From positions 62,001-126,000 of the forward strand of contig JBARXY010000001.1 of assembly GCA_049647585.1 (NCBI GenBank): a DNA stretch of 64,000 bases, in the 5' to 3' direction. The DNA is from JAGQSZ01 sp049647585 (lineage in GTDB: Bacteria > Actinomycetota > Acidimicrobiia > Acidimicrobiales > Microtrichaceae). Position numbers and translations under genes: made by a program. The notes below the pieces were generated by a model that was not told where the DNA came from, made no database searches, and saw only the letters and a program-made list of their open reading frames with translations. This document shows positions 17,506 to 27,198 of the stretch, piece by piece (the stretch's first letter is position 1; every line of letters starts with the position of its first letter).

Positions 17506-18608
17506 TGAACGCTCACCTCGGGAGACCAGTCACTCCACTCCGCACCGACCTTGACCCGTACCTTGGCCTTGAGGTTGATGCCCGGAATGAGATTGATAAA
17601 AGAACACCAGGTGTTCGTCGTGAACCTGACCTTGTTGGAGGTTCCTGCGTCCTGGGTGATTGAACATGCGAAAGTCTCGGCGTGGACCTGATAATTCTGT
17701 GCTCCCGGCACGGCGTTCCACCCCAGATCTAGATAGCCCGCAAATACCCCGATCATGCCGGAGCCGACCTTGTGAAGCCCTGTGGGAGTAGCCGGCTTAC
17801 CGGTGACGTTGATCGTCAAGGTCGTGGTTGCTGTCAGCGCCGGCACTTCACTGTCAGTGACGGTCAGCGAAACGATGAATTTGCCCGGATTCGTGAAGGT
17901 ATGCGAGGTGGTCTCGCCGGTAGCTGTGGCCCCATCTTTGAAGTCCCAGTCGTACGCCGTGAGCACGCCGTTGGGGTCGAAGGATGCCCCAGCATCAAAG
18001 TTGACGGTCAGTGGACTCGGACCAGAAACAGGGGTGGCGCTGAAACGCGCTACCGGCCGCTGGGATGCCGGCGGAGGTGCGGTGGTAGTCGTGGCAGGAA
18101 GGAAGCCTCCGGCGAAGGGGTCACGCTTGACCACTTCTGCTGTCTTGGTGTCCGGCCCCCATTTGACTGTGAAGGTGACGCGCTGTGCCCCGCCCTCGGG
18201 GAAGTCGCAGGTGGGGATGTAGTCACCTAGGACTGTGGTCGGAACAGCTTCGCTGAACGATCCGGGCCGCCAGTACTCGACCTTGTCGATTGTGACCGAA
18301 TCCATTTCGAGAGTTCCCAAGGACGCCGGATCCGAAAGTGGGTCGTTGGCCATGTCGTCGTACTTGGACTGGTAGTCGAGGACGTTCGCACAGGGGACGT
18401 AGTCCATCTGCTTTACGAGCTCGCCCATGCTGGTGAGGGCAGAACCGGTGCGCTGGGCCCGGTTGGACTCTGTGGTGGCTCTGGTCGAGGTCAACAGACC
18501 GTTTACGAGAGCAATGACCAGGACCGATATAAGAAAGAGCGCGACAAGAACCTCGATGAGGGACGCACCTCCTTGGGTGCGATCATGACGCGATCTTGTG
18601 CCCCGCAT
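17499..18608 (-). CDS. PilV-like minor pilin with one PKD domain
   Basis: This 369-aa protein begins with RTQGG|ASLIEVLVALFLISVLVI, a type III prepilin signal with Glu5. A pilin body of about 150 residues, a short Thr/Pro linker (TTTTAPPPA), one PKD domain (YDWDFKDG, about 205-285) and a C-terminal Fn3-like module ending AEWSDWSPEVSVQW follow. That last module resembles the C-terminus of the giant PKD pilin, so both may use the same terminal domain. It sits between pilC and the giant pilin and overlaps the latter by 7 bases. Confidence 0.85.
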   Translation of the reverse strand: MRGTRSRHDRTQGGASLIEVLVALFLISVLVIALVNGLLTSTRATTESNRAQRTGSALTSMGELVKQMDYVPCANVLDYQSKYDDMANDPLSDPASLGTLEMDSVTIDKVEYWRPGSFSEAVPTTVLGDYIPTCDFPEGGAQRVTFTVKWGPDTKTAEVVKRDPFAGGFLPATTTTAPPPASQRPVARFSATPVSGPSPLTVNFDAGASFDPNGVLTAYDWDFKDGATATGETTSHTFTNPGKFIVSLTVTDSEVPALTATTTLTINVTGKPATPTGLHKVGSGMIGVFAGYLDLGWNAVPGAQNYQVHAETFACSITQDAGTSNKVRFTTNTWCSFINLIPGINLKAKVRVKVGAEWSDWSPEVSVQW

Positions 18609-18629
18609 CGCCCTACGCCGCCCTCTCCA

Positions 18630-19847
18630 TCACATGTCAACCTGGTTGTAAATGCCATACATGGCGCTAACCATCGCCAAGGCCACAAACCCAACTACAA
18701 CGCCGATGAACAAGATAATTATCGGCTCGAAGTACTGCGTCAGCTTTTCGACGGCGTAATCAAGTTCATCCTCAAAGAAGCTTGCAACATTGTCAAGCTG
18801 TTCTGTCAGGTCACCGGTGCGTTCTCCGACCCTGACCATTTGGACGACCGTGACCGGGAACAGCTCTGTCGCTGCCAACGGGTCGGCGAATCCATTACCC
18901 GCCAGCACCGATTCGGTTGCCTTGGTGAGACGCTCCCGGAACACCAGGTTGTTGGAGCACTCGATGGCGTTGGGGAGTGCATCCGGGAGCGGAACACCGG
19001 CCTCGAGCAGCACGGCGAGAACACGTGTGAAGCGCTCTGTGGCCGCATATGTCATGACGGTGCCGAGAGCAGGGATGTTCAGCAGAAGATGGTGCAGATT
19101 GCGCCGGCCGCCCTGGGTACGGGTGTAAACCACCACGGCCACGACGATTCCGACTATGGCGAGGCCGACGAATAGGCCCAAAGGAGACTGCACGAAATCA
19201 GCAATCGACATGAGAATTCGCGTCGGAAGAGGAAGTTCCGCATCGAAACTCTCGAAGAAGTCGGCGAAGCGCGGGATTACGAAGATGGTGATGAGAGCGA
19301 CCACGCCCATCGCCACGGTGAGAAGGATCGCTGGGTAGATCAGCGCCTTTCGGACCGCCCTGCTCAGCTCGAGGTCTCTGCGGATGTACCGGTGCAACTG
19401 GACGAACGCGTCGTCCATCCTGCCGGTCAGCTCTGCAGAGCTGAGCAGCGCAACAAAGTAGGAAGGGAAAATCTCGGCGTGGCGGTTTACGCCCTCGCTG
19501 ATCGAGTAGCCACCGGCGACGCGTTCGGCGATGTCCTGGAGCGCATCTGCAAAACGCTTGTTCTTGCAGTCACGTCGGATGGTCTCGAGCGCCTCGGTGA
19601 TAGGTACACCTGCTCTTACGAAGGTGCCCATCTGGCGCGAGAAGTGCATGATCTCGACCAGAGGGACCTTCTGCTTGGTCAGTTCGACCTGCAGGCCCTT
19701 GCGCTCGGTGATCTTGGTTACGCGCATTCCCCGCACGGCGAGCTCATTGCGCGCGTGGTTGGCGGTCGGGGCCTGAATTTCGCCCTTGACGTTCTGACCG
19801 TCGAGGGTCTCGGCGGTGTAACGGAACTTTGTGAGCGTCGCTGTCAC
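18630..19847 (-). CDS. pilC: Type IV pilus inner-membrane platform protein PilC
   Basis: This 405-aa protein has two GspF-type domains (about 70-195 and 270-395), each with the family F-x-R-x-L/M-G pattern: FSRQMGTFVRAGVPI in the first and ERFTRVLAVLLEAGVPLPDAL in the second. Three transmembrane helices are visible (about 170-195, 225-245 and the C-terminus). PilC couples PilB and PilT rotation to pilin insertion or removal. Its GTG start overlaps the pilB stop (GTGA). Confidence 0.95.
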   Translation of the reverse strand: MTATLTKFRYTAETLDGQNVKGEIQAPTANHARNELAVRGMRVTKITERKGLQVELTKQKVPLVEIMHFSRQMGTFVRAGVPITEALETIRRDCKNKRFADALQDIAERVAGGYSISEGVNRHAEIFPSYFVALLSSAELTGRMDDAFVQLHRYIRRDLELSRAVRKALIYPAILLTVAMGVVALITIFVIPRFADFFESFDAELPLPTRILMSIADFVQSPLGLFVGLAIVGIVVAVVVYTRTQGGRRNLHHLLLNIPALGTVMTYAATERFTRVLAVLLEAGVPLPDALPNAIECSNNLVFRERLTKATESVLAGNGFADPLAATELFPVTVVQMVRVGERTGDLTEQLDNVASFFEDELDYAVEKLTQYFEPIIILFIGVVVGFVALAMVSAMYGIYNQVDM

Positions 19848-21772
19848 GCTGAAACCTCTAGTACCTCGATAATTTTGGTCCCGTTACGACTCGTCTGGGG
19901 CGAGTCTGACTCGGGGTCGGCTGGATCGCCCTCGCGAATATCGATGTCGCCGGTGCCGGCGTCAATCAGGCTGTCGGCCTCGGTCAACGACGCTCCGTCG
20001 TCCATTCCCGGGGCGTAGACGTTGCGCAGAACGTCCTCGACCGTGGTCATGCCATCGGCAACCAGTTCACACGCCTGGGCGAGCATCGTGTGCATGCCCT
20101 CGGCGATGGCCGTTGCACGAATGTCCTTGGCGGTTGCCTTGGCAACGATCAGGTCACGCACCGCGTCCGATACCTGGAGAAGTTCGTAGACGCCGACGCG
20201 GCCACTGAACCCGGTTCCGCTGCACATGTTGCAGCCCTTCCCGCGTGTCCACTGATCAGGCGTCCGGCCAGCCTGGGACTTGACCAGGGCAATGTGGTCG
20301 GGGGACGGCTCGTACACCTCTCGGCAGAGGCTGCAGGTGCGACGCATCAGACGCTGGCCGACGACGCCGCTTATTGCCGAAGCAACCAAGAACGGCTCGA
20401 TGCCCATGTCGGTGAAACGGTGCAGAGCGGCGACGGCGTCGACCGCGTGTAGGGACGAGAGCACGAAGTGACCGGTAAGAGCAGCCTGTGTGGCGATCCG
20501 TGCGGTCTCGGCGTCGCGGATCTCGCCTACGAGAATGACGTCGGGGTCCTGACGTAGGACGCCTCGGAGGCCGTCGGCGAAACTGATCCCGACTCCCTCG
20601 TTGACCGGCATCTGGTTGATGCCGTCGAACTGGTACTCGACCGGGTCCTCAATGGTTACGACGTTCTTGGTCTCGTCGGCTACCTGGGCGAGAGTGGCGT
20701 ACAGGGTCGTCGTCTTGCCGGAACCGGTAGGCCCGGTACAGAGGAGCATCCCGAGGGGAGCCTTGACGATCTCGAGATAGGGCTCGACCACGTATGAGGG
20801 CATGCCCAATTTGTCGAGGCTGATCAACGACCGGGTCTTGTCCAGAAGTCGCAGCACGATCTTTTCGCCGTGGACGGTACCCACGACCGAGATGCGGACG
20901 TCGATCGGTCGATTGTCCACGGATACCGAGAACTGTCCGTCCTGGGGCCTGCGACGCTCAACGATATTGAGGTCCGACATGACCTTGAGTCGTGACGCCA
21001 GAGGCGGCGCCATCCGCTGGGGAAGGCTGATGGCGGGTGAAAGGGCGCCGTCAATTCTGAATCGGACGAGCACCTGCTTTTCGTGCGGTTCGATGTGGAT
21101 ATCCGAAGCCCGGGCGCGAACACCCTGGATGAGGATCCGGTTTACGACCTGGACGATCGGAGCGTTCTCGTCGACCTCGAGGGAGACGGTGTTCTCCTCG
21201 TCGATGATGTCGACCAGTTCGAAGGCCTCGATGTGCTCCTGGGCCAACGCGAGCGCGCTGTAGGCCTGGTCGAGCATGCGATTGATCTCGCTCGAGACGC
21301 CCACCAGGATGCGGATCTTCTTGCAGTGCAGGGTGAGTTCGCGAATTGCCTCGGTGCCGAGCGGCTCGCCGGTGACCAGGGCTACACGGCCGTCGTCCTC
21401 GATGCGGAGCGGAATGACGGTGTGCTTACGGGCCAGCTCTTCGCCGACGAGTTCGATCGCGTCCTGCTGGGGGGCCTCTACACGCAGGTCGGCGAGGTCG
21501 ATCTGGAACTGTTCTGACAGTGCCCGGGCAAGATCGTGTTCTTCGATCAGGTCGAGGCCAACCAGCGTGTCGCCCAGGCGACCGCCCTCGGCCTGCTGCT
21601 TCTCTAGTGCGGTAAAGAGATCATCCGCGGTTAGGACGCCTTCATCGAGGAGAATCTCTCCCAGCTTGCGACGACCCTCATGGACCCACGCGTCAATCTC
21701 GCTACTCAGCTGAGCGCTGGTCGCGTTGAAATCGCTGTTCTTGCCCGAAACGCGGCGGGATAGCTTAAGCAC
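19844..21772 (-). CDS. pilB: Type IV pilus extension ATPase PilB
   Basis: The GTG at 21772 lies 7 bases after AGAGGGG and is the best start (642 aa); an ATG at 21811 is possible but poorly spaced. An N-terminal T2SSE_N domain (KLGEILLDEGVLTADDLFTA) is followed by the AAA+ core with Walker A GPTGSGKTTT, DPDVILVGEIRD and SSLHAVDAVAALHRF. The zinc-binding tetracysteine (CSLC...CNMC) distinguishes PilB/GspE from PilT. It powers pilus polymerisation and leads the operon pilB-pilC-pilV-pilW-pilX. Confidence 0.95.
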   Translation of the reverse strand: MLKLSRRVSGKNSDFNATSAQLSSEIDAWVHEGRRKLGEILLDEGVLTADDLFTALEKQQAEGGRLGDTLVGLDLIEEHDLARALSEQFQIDLADLRVEAPQQDAIELVGEELARKHTVIPLRIEDDGRVALVTGEPLGTEAIRELTLHCKKIRILVGVSSEINRMLDQAYSALALAQEHIEAFELVDIIDEENTVSLEVDENAPIVQVVNRILIQGVRARASDIHIEPHEKQVLVRFRIDGALSPAISLPQRMAPPLASRLKVMSDLNIVERRRPQDGQFSVSVDNRPIDVRISVVGTVHGEKIVLRLLDKTRSLISLDKLGMPSYVVEPYLEIVKAPLGMLLCTGPTGSGKTTTLYATLAQVADETKNVVTIEDPVEYQFDGINQMPVNEGVGISFADGLRGVLRQDPDVILVGEIRDAETARIATQAALTGHFVLSSLHAVDAVAALHRFTDMGIEPFLVASAISGVVGQRLMRRTCSLCREVYEPSPDHIALVKSQAGRTPDQWTRGKGCNMCSGTGFSGRVGVYELLQVSDAVRDLIVAKATAKDIRATAIAEGMHTMLAQACELVADGMTTVEDVLRNVYAPGMDDGASLTEADSLIDAGTGDIDIREGDPADPESDSPQTSRNGTKIIEVLEVSA

Positions 21773-21949
21773 TCCCACTCCCCTCTGACGATCCGCACCG
21801 TCAATTAGCATCCTGAAACTAGTTCACAAATGACTTTTTGTAAACCAGTAAAGGGCAGTATGGGAGCCGCCAAGTCGGCGGTCAACGGAGCAGGATTGCC
21901 CACTCAGAGTGGTTGCAGAAGCACATCGTTGGTGGCTTTTGGATGCAAC

Positions 21950-22816
21950 TTACGACCCCAGACCGAGTGCCTGGACGATGCCGAGGACCGTCTCGGATCG
22001 GTTGAGTCCATAGAGGTGTAGTCCGGGAGCGCCTCCGTCGAGGAGGGCCTGCGAGAGCCGTGCGGCCTCTTCCACCACCATTTTCGACCGATCGGCCTCG
22101 GACGCTGATTCCAGGCGAGCCGCAATCTCGACCGGGAACGTGGCGCCGGACATCTTGGACATGCGCTCGATACCGGCCAGATTCGACAGCGGCATGATCC
22201 CGGGCAAAATGGGCGTCTGGCACCCCTCCGGCTGGGCGGCCAGCTCGTCAATCATCCTGAAATAGTTGTCAGCATCGAAGAAGAACTGGGTAATGGCAAA
22301 GTCGGCGACGGCGAGCTTCCGAGCCAGGTGACGGCGATCTTCTGCGATATCGACCGACCGCGGGTGGGACTCAGGGTGCGCCGCCACGGCCACGCTCATG
22401 TGGGGCGCCCTCTCCCGGACCAGTTCCACCAACTCGATCGCAAAGGCGAAATCCCCGCGGACAGGGGAACCGTCCGCCGGCGGATCACCACCGAGGGCCA
22501 AAATATTGTCGACCCCGCTGGCGCTGTAGTCGTCGATCAGCTCGTTCAATTCGTTCTTTGAGTGACCGACACAGGTCAGGTGGGCCATGGCCGGATATCC
22601 CTCGGCCGCGTTGATGTCGACCACCAGATCCCGGGTTCGTTCCCTTGTCGATCCACCGGCCCCGTATGTGACCGATACAAAGCTGGGCGACAGTACGCGC
22701 AGTTCCTCGATCGTACGGCTGAGGGCGACGTCGCCTGCGGGTGTCTTCGGCGGGAAAAACTCGACGCTCAGCGTCGGACCATTTGCATTCGCAATGATAT
22801 CGGCGATGCGCTGCAT
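21950..22816 (-). CDS. metF: Methylenetetrahydrofolate reductase
   Basis: This 288-aa FAD-dependent cytosolic enzyme reduces 5,10-methylene-THF to 5-methyl-THF for methionine synthesis. Family motifs are VEFFPPKTPAGD near the N-terminus, VSVTYGAGGSTRERT and the DFAITQFFFDADNYFRMID segment. Its ATG shares a base with the folD stop (TGATG), so the pair is translationally coupled. Methyl-THF and methionine feed SAM supply; the cobalamin radical SAM proteins further right would need SAM, but a dedicated link is only speculation. Confidence 0.95.
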   Translation of the reverse strand: MQRIADIIANANGPTLSVEFFPPKTPAGDVALSRTIEELRVLSPSFVSVTYGAGGSTRERTRDLVVDINAAEGYPAMAHLTCVGHSKNELNELIDDYSASGVDNILALGGDPPADGSPVRGDFAFAIELVELVRERAPHMSVAVAAHPESHPRSVDIAEDRRHLARKLAVADFAITQFFFDADNYFRMIDELAAQPEGCQTPILPGIMPLSNLAGIERMSKMSGATFPVEIAARLESASEADRSKMVVEEAARLSQALLDGGAPGLHLYGLNRSETVLGIVQALGLGS

Positions 22817-23709
22817 CAGTGCGCTCCGTCCATCGGGCCCGGCACCAGGTCAGGCGCCCAGGACCGCTCCGCGGCCTCGATCGTATTGAGCAGCAGGAAT
22901 GCGCGGGTCAGCGGTCCCACTCCCCCGATCCTCGGCGAGAGCCATCCGGCGACGTCCGCGACTCCATCGTCAACATCGCTTACTGCCCTGCCGTCGGCGA
23001 AGCTGACTCCGGCGGCGATCACCGCAGCGCCCGGCCGCACCATGTCAGCGGTGATCAGCCCGGGCGAGCCGGCGGCAGCGACGACAATGTCGGCTGTGCG
23101 GGTGTATTCGCCGATGTCTTCGACTCCTGTATGGACCACGGTCACGGCTGCGTTGCATCCCGGGGACTTGAGAGCAAGAAGGTTGGCCAGAGGCCGTCCG
23201 ATGGTCAGACCGCGACCAACTATCACAACGTGCTTCCCCTCCACCGGGACTTCGTAGGCGTGGAGCATGTGCAGGATCCCGCGGGGAGTGCATGCGAGCG
23301 GCGCGGCCTCTCCCATGACGAGTCGTCCCAGGTTGGTGGGGTGCAGACCGTCTGCGTCTTTGTTGGGGTCGACCCGAAGCAGAGTTGAGCCGTAGTCGAG
23401 ACCCCTTGGAAATGGGTACTGGACTATGAACGCATCGATGGAAGCGTTGTTGTTGAGTTCGTCGATTGCCGCCTCGACATCTGTCTGGGTCGCGTCGCCA
23501 GGCAGTCGACGGTCGACCGAGACCAGCCCTAGATCGGCACAGTCCCGATGCTTCATGCCCACGTATTTGGCGCTCGGACCATCATCGCCGACGAGAATCG
23601 TGCCCAGTCCTGGAGTGACACCACGGTCGGCCAAAAGCTCGACCCGGGTGCGCATTTCTTCCTTGAGCGAAGTGGCTAGCGCCTCGCCATCGAGCATCGT
23701 TGCAGTCAT
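22816..23709 (-). CDS. folD: Bifunctional methylene-THF dehydrogenase/cyclohydrolase
   Basis: This 297-aa enzyme interconverts methylene-, methenyl- and formyl-THF. Catalytic Lys is in SAKYVGMKHRDC; other motifs are VQYPFPRGLD (usually VQLPLP), DPNKDADGLHPTNLGRL, ACTPRGILHML and the NADP loop GRGLTIGRPLANLL. The ATG at 23709 opens a folD-metF operon divergent from the polysaccharide genes. Confidence 0.95.
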   Translation of the reverse strand: MTATMLDGEALATSLKEEMRTRVELLADRGVTPGLGTILVGDDGPSAKYVGMKHRDCADLGLVSVDRRLPGDATQTDVEAAIDELNNNASIDAFIVQYPFPRGLDYGSTLLRVDPNKDADGLHPTNLGRLVMGEAAPLACTPRGILHMLHAYEVPVEGKHVVIVGRGLTIGRPLANLLALKSPGCNAAVTVVHTGVEDIGEYTRTADIVVAAAGSPGLITADMVRPGAAVIAAGVSFADGRAVSDVDDGVADVAGWLSPRIGGVGPLTRAFLLLNTIEAAERSWAPDLVPGPMDGAH

Positions 23710-23853
23710 CGGTGTGATTGTAGGTTCAGCGAATCGACACCCAAAGAAGTTGAACAGAGGTCAACGAATTCTGTAAGCGGAATCAATGCACCGGTTATAG
23801 GGAATTTCGACGGTAGATTGAGGCCAGTTCAAGATGCCCATCGGGAGTTTCCG

Positions 23854-25002
23854 TTGCCCAGAGAGATTCGATTTTCAGCTCCCGATATCACCGACGCCGA
23901 GGTCGCCGCGGCGACACGGGCGTTGATGAGCGGCTGGATCACCACAGGCGAGGAATGCCTTTCGCTCGAGCGTGAACTCGCCGAGTATCTGGGCGTCGAA
24001 CACGTCGTGGCCGTCTCGTCGTGTACCGCTGCGCTCGAGATCTCGGTCGCCCATCTCGGACTACCGCGCGGATCGAAGATCGGCGTCCCGACGTGGACCT
24101 TCGTGTCTAGCGCCCTCGCCCCGTACCACCGTGGCGTCATGCCCGTACCACTCGACATCGACGAGGAGACGTTCAACTTGTCGCCCGAGGCGCTGCGTCG
24201 GTCGATCGCTGAAGACGGCCTGGACGCGGTGATCGCAGTTCACTTCGGTGGAGTTCCGTTCGGAGAAGACATCCACCAGATCTGCAACGAAGCGGGAATC
24301 CCGTTGATCGAGGACGCCGCGCACGCACTCGGGGCGAGCGACCATCGAGGAATGGTCGCCGGGCAGGGCACGGCGGGCTGCTGCTATTCGTTCTATGCGA
24401 CCAAGAACCTGACCTCCGCCGAAGGTGGGGCGCTTGCTACCGACGACGCAGAGCTCGCCGGGTTTGCGCAGTCCTTCCGGCTACATGGACTGAGTCGTGA
24501 CGCCTGGGCCCGCTACACCCCCGGGGCAAAGACCGCCGCCTACGACATCCTCGGTGACGGGCTCAAGGCCAACCTTCCGGACATCCTCGCTGCGATCGCC
24601 CGGGCGCAACTGGATCGCTTCGAAGGCCTACAGGAGCGCCGCCGAGAGCTTGCCGATCTCTACCGGGGTCTGCTCGGCGACATTTACGACCTGAACGTCG
24701 TTCCGAGGGTGCCCCGCGAGGGAAGCGCCAACCACCTGATGATGGTCACCCTGCCGGAGGGAGCAGACCGCACAGCGGTCCAAGGACACTTGAGCAGTGA
24801 AGGAATCGGGTCGAGCGTTCATTTCCGACCCCTTCACACCTTCGAATGGTTCGCCGCCAACGGACTGGATTCCGGCTCCGGGGGCACACCGGTAGCGGAC
24901 CGCTTTGCAGAGCGGGCCCTGAGCCTTCCTTTCCACACGTGTCTGAGCGACGACGATGTCGAGCGTGTCTGTGCCCAGTTGCAGTTGGCGCTCAAGGTCT
25001 GA
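23854..25002 (+). CDS. DegT/DnrJ/EryC1-family sugar aminotransferase
   Basis: This PLP enzyme (382 aa from TTG 23854, which follows GGGAG at 6 bases; a TTG at 23818 lacks such a site) transfers an amino group to a nucleotide-linked ketosugar. Motifs are EYLGVEHVVAVSSCTAALE, EDAAHALGA with the ring-binding Asp, and SFYATKNLTSAEGGAL with the Schiff-base Lys. The next gene starts 6 bases after its stop, so it probably makes the amino sugar for the first steps of the surface glycan. Confidence 0.92.
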   Translation: MPREIRFSAPDITDAEVAAATRALMSGWITTGEECLSLERELAEYLGVEHVVAVSSCTAALEISVAHLGLPRGSKIGVPTWTFVSSALAPYHRGVMPVPLDIDEETFNLSPEALRRSIAEDGLDAVIAVHFGGVPFGEDIHQICNEAGIPLIEDAAHALGASDHRGMVAGQGTAGCCYSFYATKNLTSAEGGALATDDAELAGFAQSFRLHGLSRDAWARYTPGAKTAAYDILGDGLKANLPDILAAIARAQLDRFEGLQERRRELADLYRGLLGDIYDLNVVPRVPREGSANHLMMVTLPEGADRTAVQGHLSSEGIGSSVHFRPLHTFEWFAANGLDSGSGGTPVADRFAERALSLPFHTCLSDDDVERVCAQLQLALKV

Positions 25003-25008
25003 CCGACG

Positions 25009-25716
25009 GTGATATCGCGTTGGCTTTCGATCCGCCTGGTGCTCGACCGCATTCTCGCAGTCATCGCTGGAGTTGCCCTGGCCCCGGCGGTGGCCGTGAT
25101 TGCGATGCTCGTCCGCCGACACGACGGCTCACGCGGCCTGATCAAGGTCCAGCGGGTCGGGCGTAACGGCAAGCTGTTCGACATGTGGAAGATCCGCTCC
25201 ATGTCGGTCCAGAGCACCGACGGACGCGCTGGAGGGGCAGCTTTGACCGCCAGTGTGGACAGCAGAGTCACACCGATCGGCCGCAAGATCCGAGCGCTGC
25301 ATCTGGACGAGTTACCCCAGATCTACAACGTCGCCAGGGGACAAATGGCGCTGTTGGGACCCAGACCCGAAGCCCCTGAGTTCGTCGACATGGACGACGC
25401 CATGTGGCGAGACGTGCTCTCGGTGCCACCAGGGATTGCCGGTCCGACCCAGATCATCGTGGGCGACTGGGAGAAGATCATGATCGACCAGGACGAAGCC
25501 GGCGGCGCTTACCTGCGCGATGTTGTTCCGGTGAAACTCGCGATAGATCGCTGGTACGTGGCCAAGGCCTCGCCGGCAGGCGATCTGAGGGTTCTCTCCA
25601 GCTTGGTCATCAACGCTCTGGGACGAGAGGCCCGTGCGCTCAAGAGAGTCGTCGGCAAAGCCGTCAGTGAATCTGCCGCTGCTATCGGCCCAACCGTCGA
25701 CCGAAGTGACCGTTGA
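25009..25716 (+). CDS. Monotopic phosphoglycosyl transferase (initiating sugar transferase)
   Basis: This 235-aa protein has one N-terminal membrane segment, then RVGRNGKLFDMWKIRSM, the catalytic Asp-Glu pair in LHLDELPQIYN and the MALLGPRPE motif of the bacterial sugar transferase family (WcaJ/PglC type). It transfers a sugar phosphate from a UDP sugar to polyprenyl phosphate, starting repeat-unit assembly. About 50 extra C-terminal residues have no recognisable domain. The GTG start follows the aminotransferase and its stop overlaps the phosphatase start. Confidence 0.92.
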   Translation: MISRWLSIRLVLDRILAVIAGVALAPAVAVIAMLVRRHDGSRGLIKVQRVGRNGKLFDMWKIRSMSVQSTDGRAGGAALTASVDSRVTPIGRKIRALHLDELPQIYNVARGQMALLGPRPEAPEFVDMDDAMWRDVLSVPPGIAGPTQIIVGDWEKIMIDQDEAGGAYLRDVVPVKLAIDRWYVAKASPAGDLRVLSSLVINALGREARALKRVVGKAVSESAAAIGPTVDRSDR

Positions 25717-26276
25717 GCGAATTTCGGGTGTTGATGATGTGCACCGCGAACCAGTGCCGCTCCCCCATGGCCGAGGCAATCGCCACAGCTCAACTTCGGG
25801 AACTGGGAGTGACGACTCTGGTCAGGTCCTGCGGCGTGCTCGAAGGCGGCTACGAAGCCGCCTCTGGCGCCGTGCGCGCGATGAAGGGTCGTGGACTCGA
25901 CATTTCCGAACACGTCAGCGCCACCCTTGGTGCAGACACGGTCGCAGCTGCGCACCTGGTACTGGCGATGGAGCGCAGGCACCTGACCGAGATCGCAGGC
26001 CTCGATCTTGACGCTCTGGGACGTGCGTTCACCCTCAAGGAACTTGCCGAGCTGGCTACCCAGGTCGGCTACCGCCGACCGGGATTGAGCATCGAGTCCT
26101 GGATCGAACAGGCCAACCGATTTCGCGAGCCCTCGACGGTCCTCTCCTTTGATACCGGTTCCGACTTGAAGGACCCGATGGGAGGACCCCAGCGGGCCTT
26201 CAATCGCTCGGCCGACGAGATCACAACCTTGTTGGATGTGGTCTGGAGTCACCTGTTCCCCACCACGACAACGTGA
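25713..26276 (+). CDS. Low-molecular-weight protein-tyrosine phosphatase
   Basis: The P-loop CTANQCRS near the N-terminus (CX5R) and a late Asp-Pro (DLKDPMGG) match the LMW-PTP fold; 187 aa is about 30 longer than usual. The TTG start overlaps the preceding stop (TTGA). In polysaccharide loci this enzyme (Wzb) dephosphorylates the Wzc tyrosine kinase, and a Wzc-like protein is encoded at 38197-39969. Its 3' end overlaps the convergent PAP2 gene by 56 bases. Confidence 0.88.
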   Translation: MSEFRVLMMCTANQCRSPMAEAIATAQLRELGVTTLVRSCGVLEGGYEAASGAVRAMKGRGLDISEHVSATLGADTVAAAHLVLAMERRHLTEIAGLDLDALGRAFTLKELAELATQVGYRRPGLSIESWIEQANRFREPSTVLSFDTGSDLKDPMGGPQRAFNRSADEITTLLDVVWSHLFPTTTT

Positions 26277-27186
26277 CCGCCGTGGCCGCGAGCGCGTTGC
26301 AGAGCAACACCATCACCAGGTAGGTCCCCAGCGAGTGACGCGGGTCGCTCCTCTGATTCAGGATCGACATGACAAATATGGCGGACGCAAGAACCGCTCC
26401 TACACCGGCGGCGGCTACCTGACCGACGGACGGTGGATCCTCCGCTGGTTGATCGTCTGTCAGTTGATCCTCTGTCAGTTGACCCTCCGCTGGCCTGCCC
26501 CGATCCGAGGCTGAAGAGTCCACTATCCAGCCGAGTAGTTCGGAACTCAGGAGCATCGTCGCCACAACGACCGTCGCCAGTGCGATGCCTCCGACGACGT
26601 CACTCGGACGGTGCCAGCCGGAGCCGACCATGGCCGTCATCCAAGTGATCAACCCGGCGACGCACAAAGTCACACGGGGCCTGCGACCGCAGCGGGGAGC
26701 GATCCAGACCCACGCCAGGACCAGCGCCAGGACCGCTGTCGAGTGTCCGCTCGGGAAGGTGTTCTCCTTTGGGGCCTCGACCAGGTTCGTCAAGTGCGGC
26801 CGAGGCAGCACGAACTTGAGGATCTCGGCCAGAGCGACCGCTGCAACGACGGATGCGCTCGCAATCAAACCCGACCACAATCTGCCGCGACGCGCTGCCG
26901 CCACCGCCAGATAGACACAGCCGAGGACCACGCCCGGCGGGGTCATAAGTCGCATCATGAAGGTAAGGGACTCGCGGATCTGCAGGTCGGTCGCCTTTCG
27001 TCCCTCGAAGGCGAGGGTGTCGAATCGCTGCCCCCTTGTGGTCAGAACAAAGACGACATAACTGAGTGCACCGGCTATCGCCATGGTTGCGATCAGAAGG
27101 GACAGTCGGCGCGAGACCCGTGCGGAATGGAGGGACCTGGAAGTACGGGACACCACTCGGCTCCCCTCAACTCCGGGACCGGTCAA
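26221..27186 (-). CDS. PAP2-family membrane phosphatase
   Basis: This 321-aa polytopic protein carries the three acid-phosphatase motifs KFVLPRP, PSGHSTA and GSGWHRPSDVVGG, placing it among lipid phosphatases such as undecaprenyl-pyrophosphate phosphatase. It may recycle the polyprenyl carrier used by the neighbouring glycan genes. A hydrophilic stretch with short internal repeats (AEGQLTEDQLTDDQPAED) separates the catalytic core from extra C-terminal helices. ATG start; it lies 12 bases downstream of the GNAT gene's opposite end on the same strand. Confidence 0.88.
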   Translation of the reverse strand: MTGPGVEGSRVVSRTSRSLHSARVSRRLSLLIATMAIAGALSYVVFVLTTRGQRFDTLAFEGRKATDLQIRESLTFMMRLMTPPGVVLGCVYLAVAAARRGRLWSGLIASASVVAAVALAEILKFVLPRPHLTNLVEAPKENTFPSGHSTAVLALVLAWVWIAPRCGRRPRVTLCVAGLITWMTAMVGSGWHRPSDVVGGIALATVVVATMLLSSELLGWIVDSSASDRGRPAEGQLTEDQLTDDQPAEDPPSVGQVAAAGVGAVLASAIFVMSILNQRSDPRHSLGTYLVMVLLCNALAATAVTLSWWGTGDSRPHPTRL

Positions 27187-27198
27187 TGCTGTCGGACT

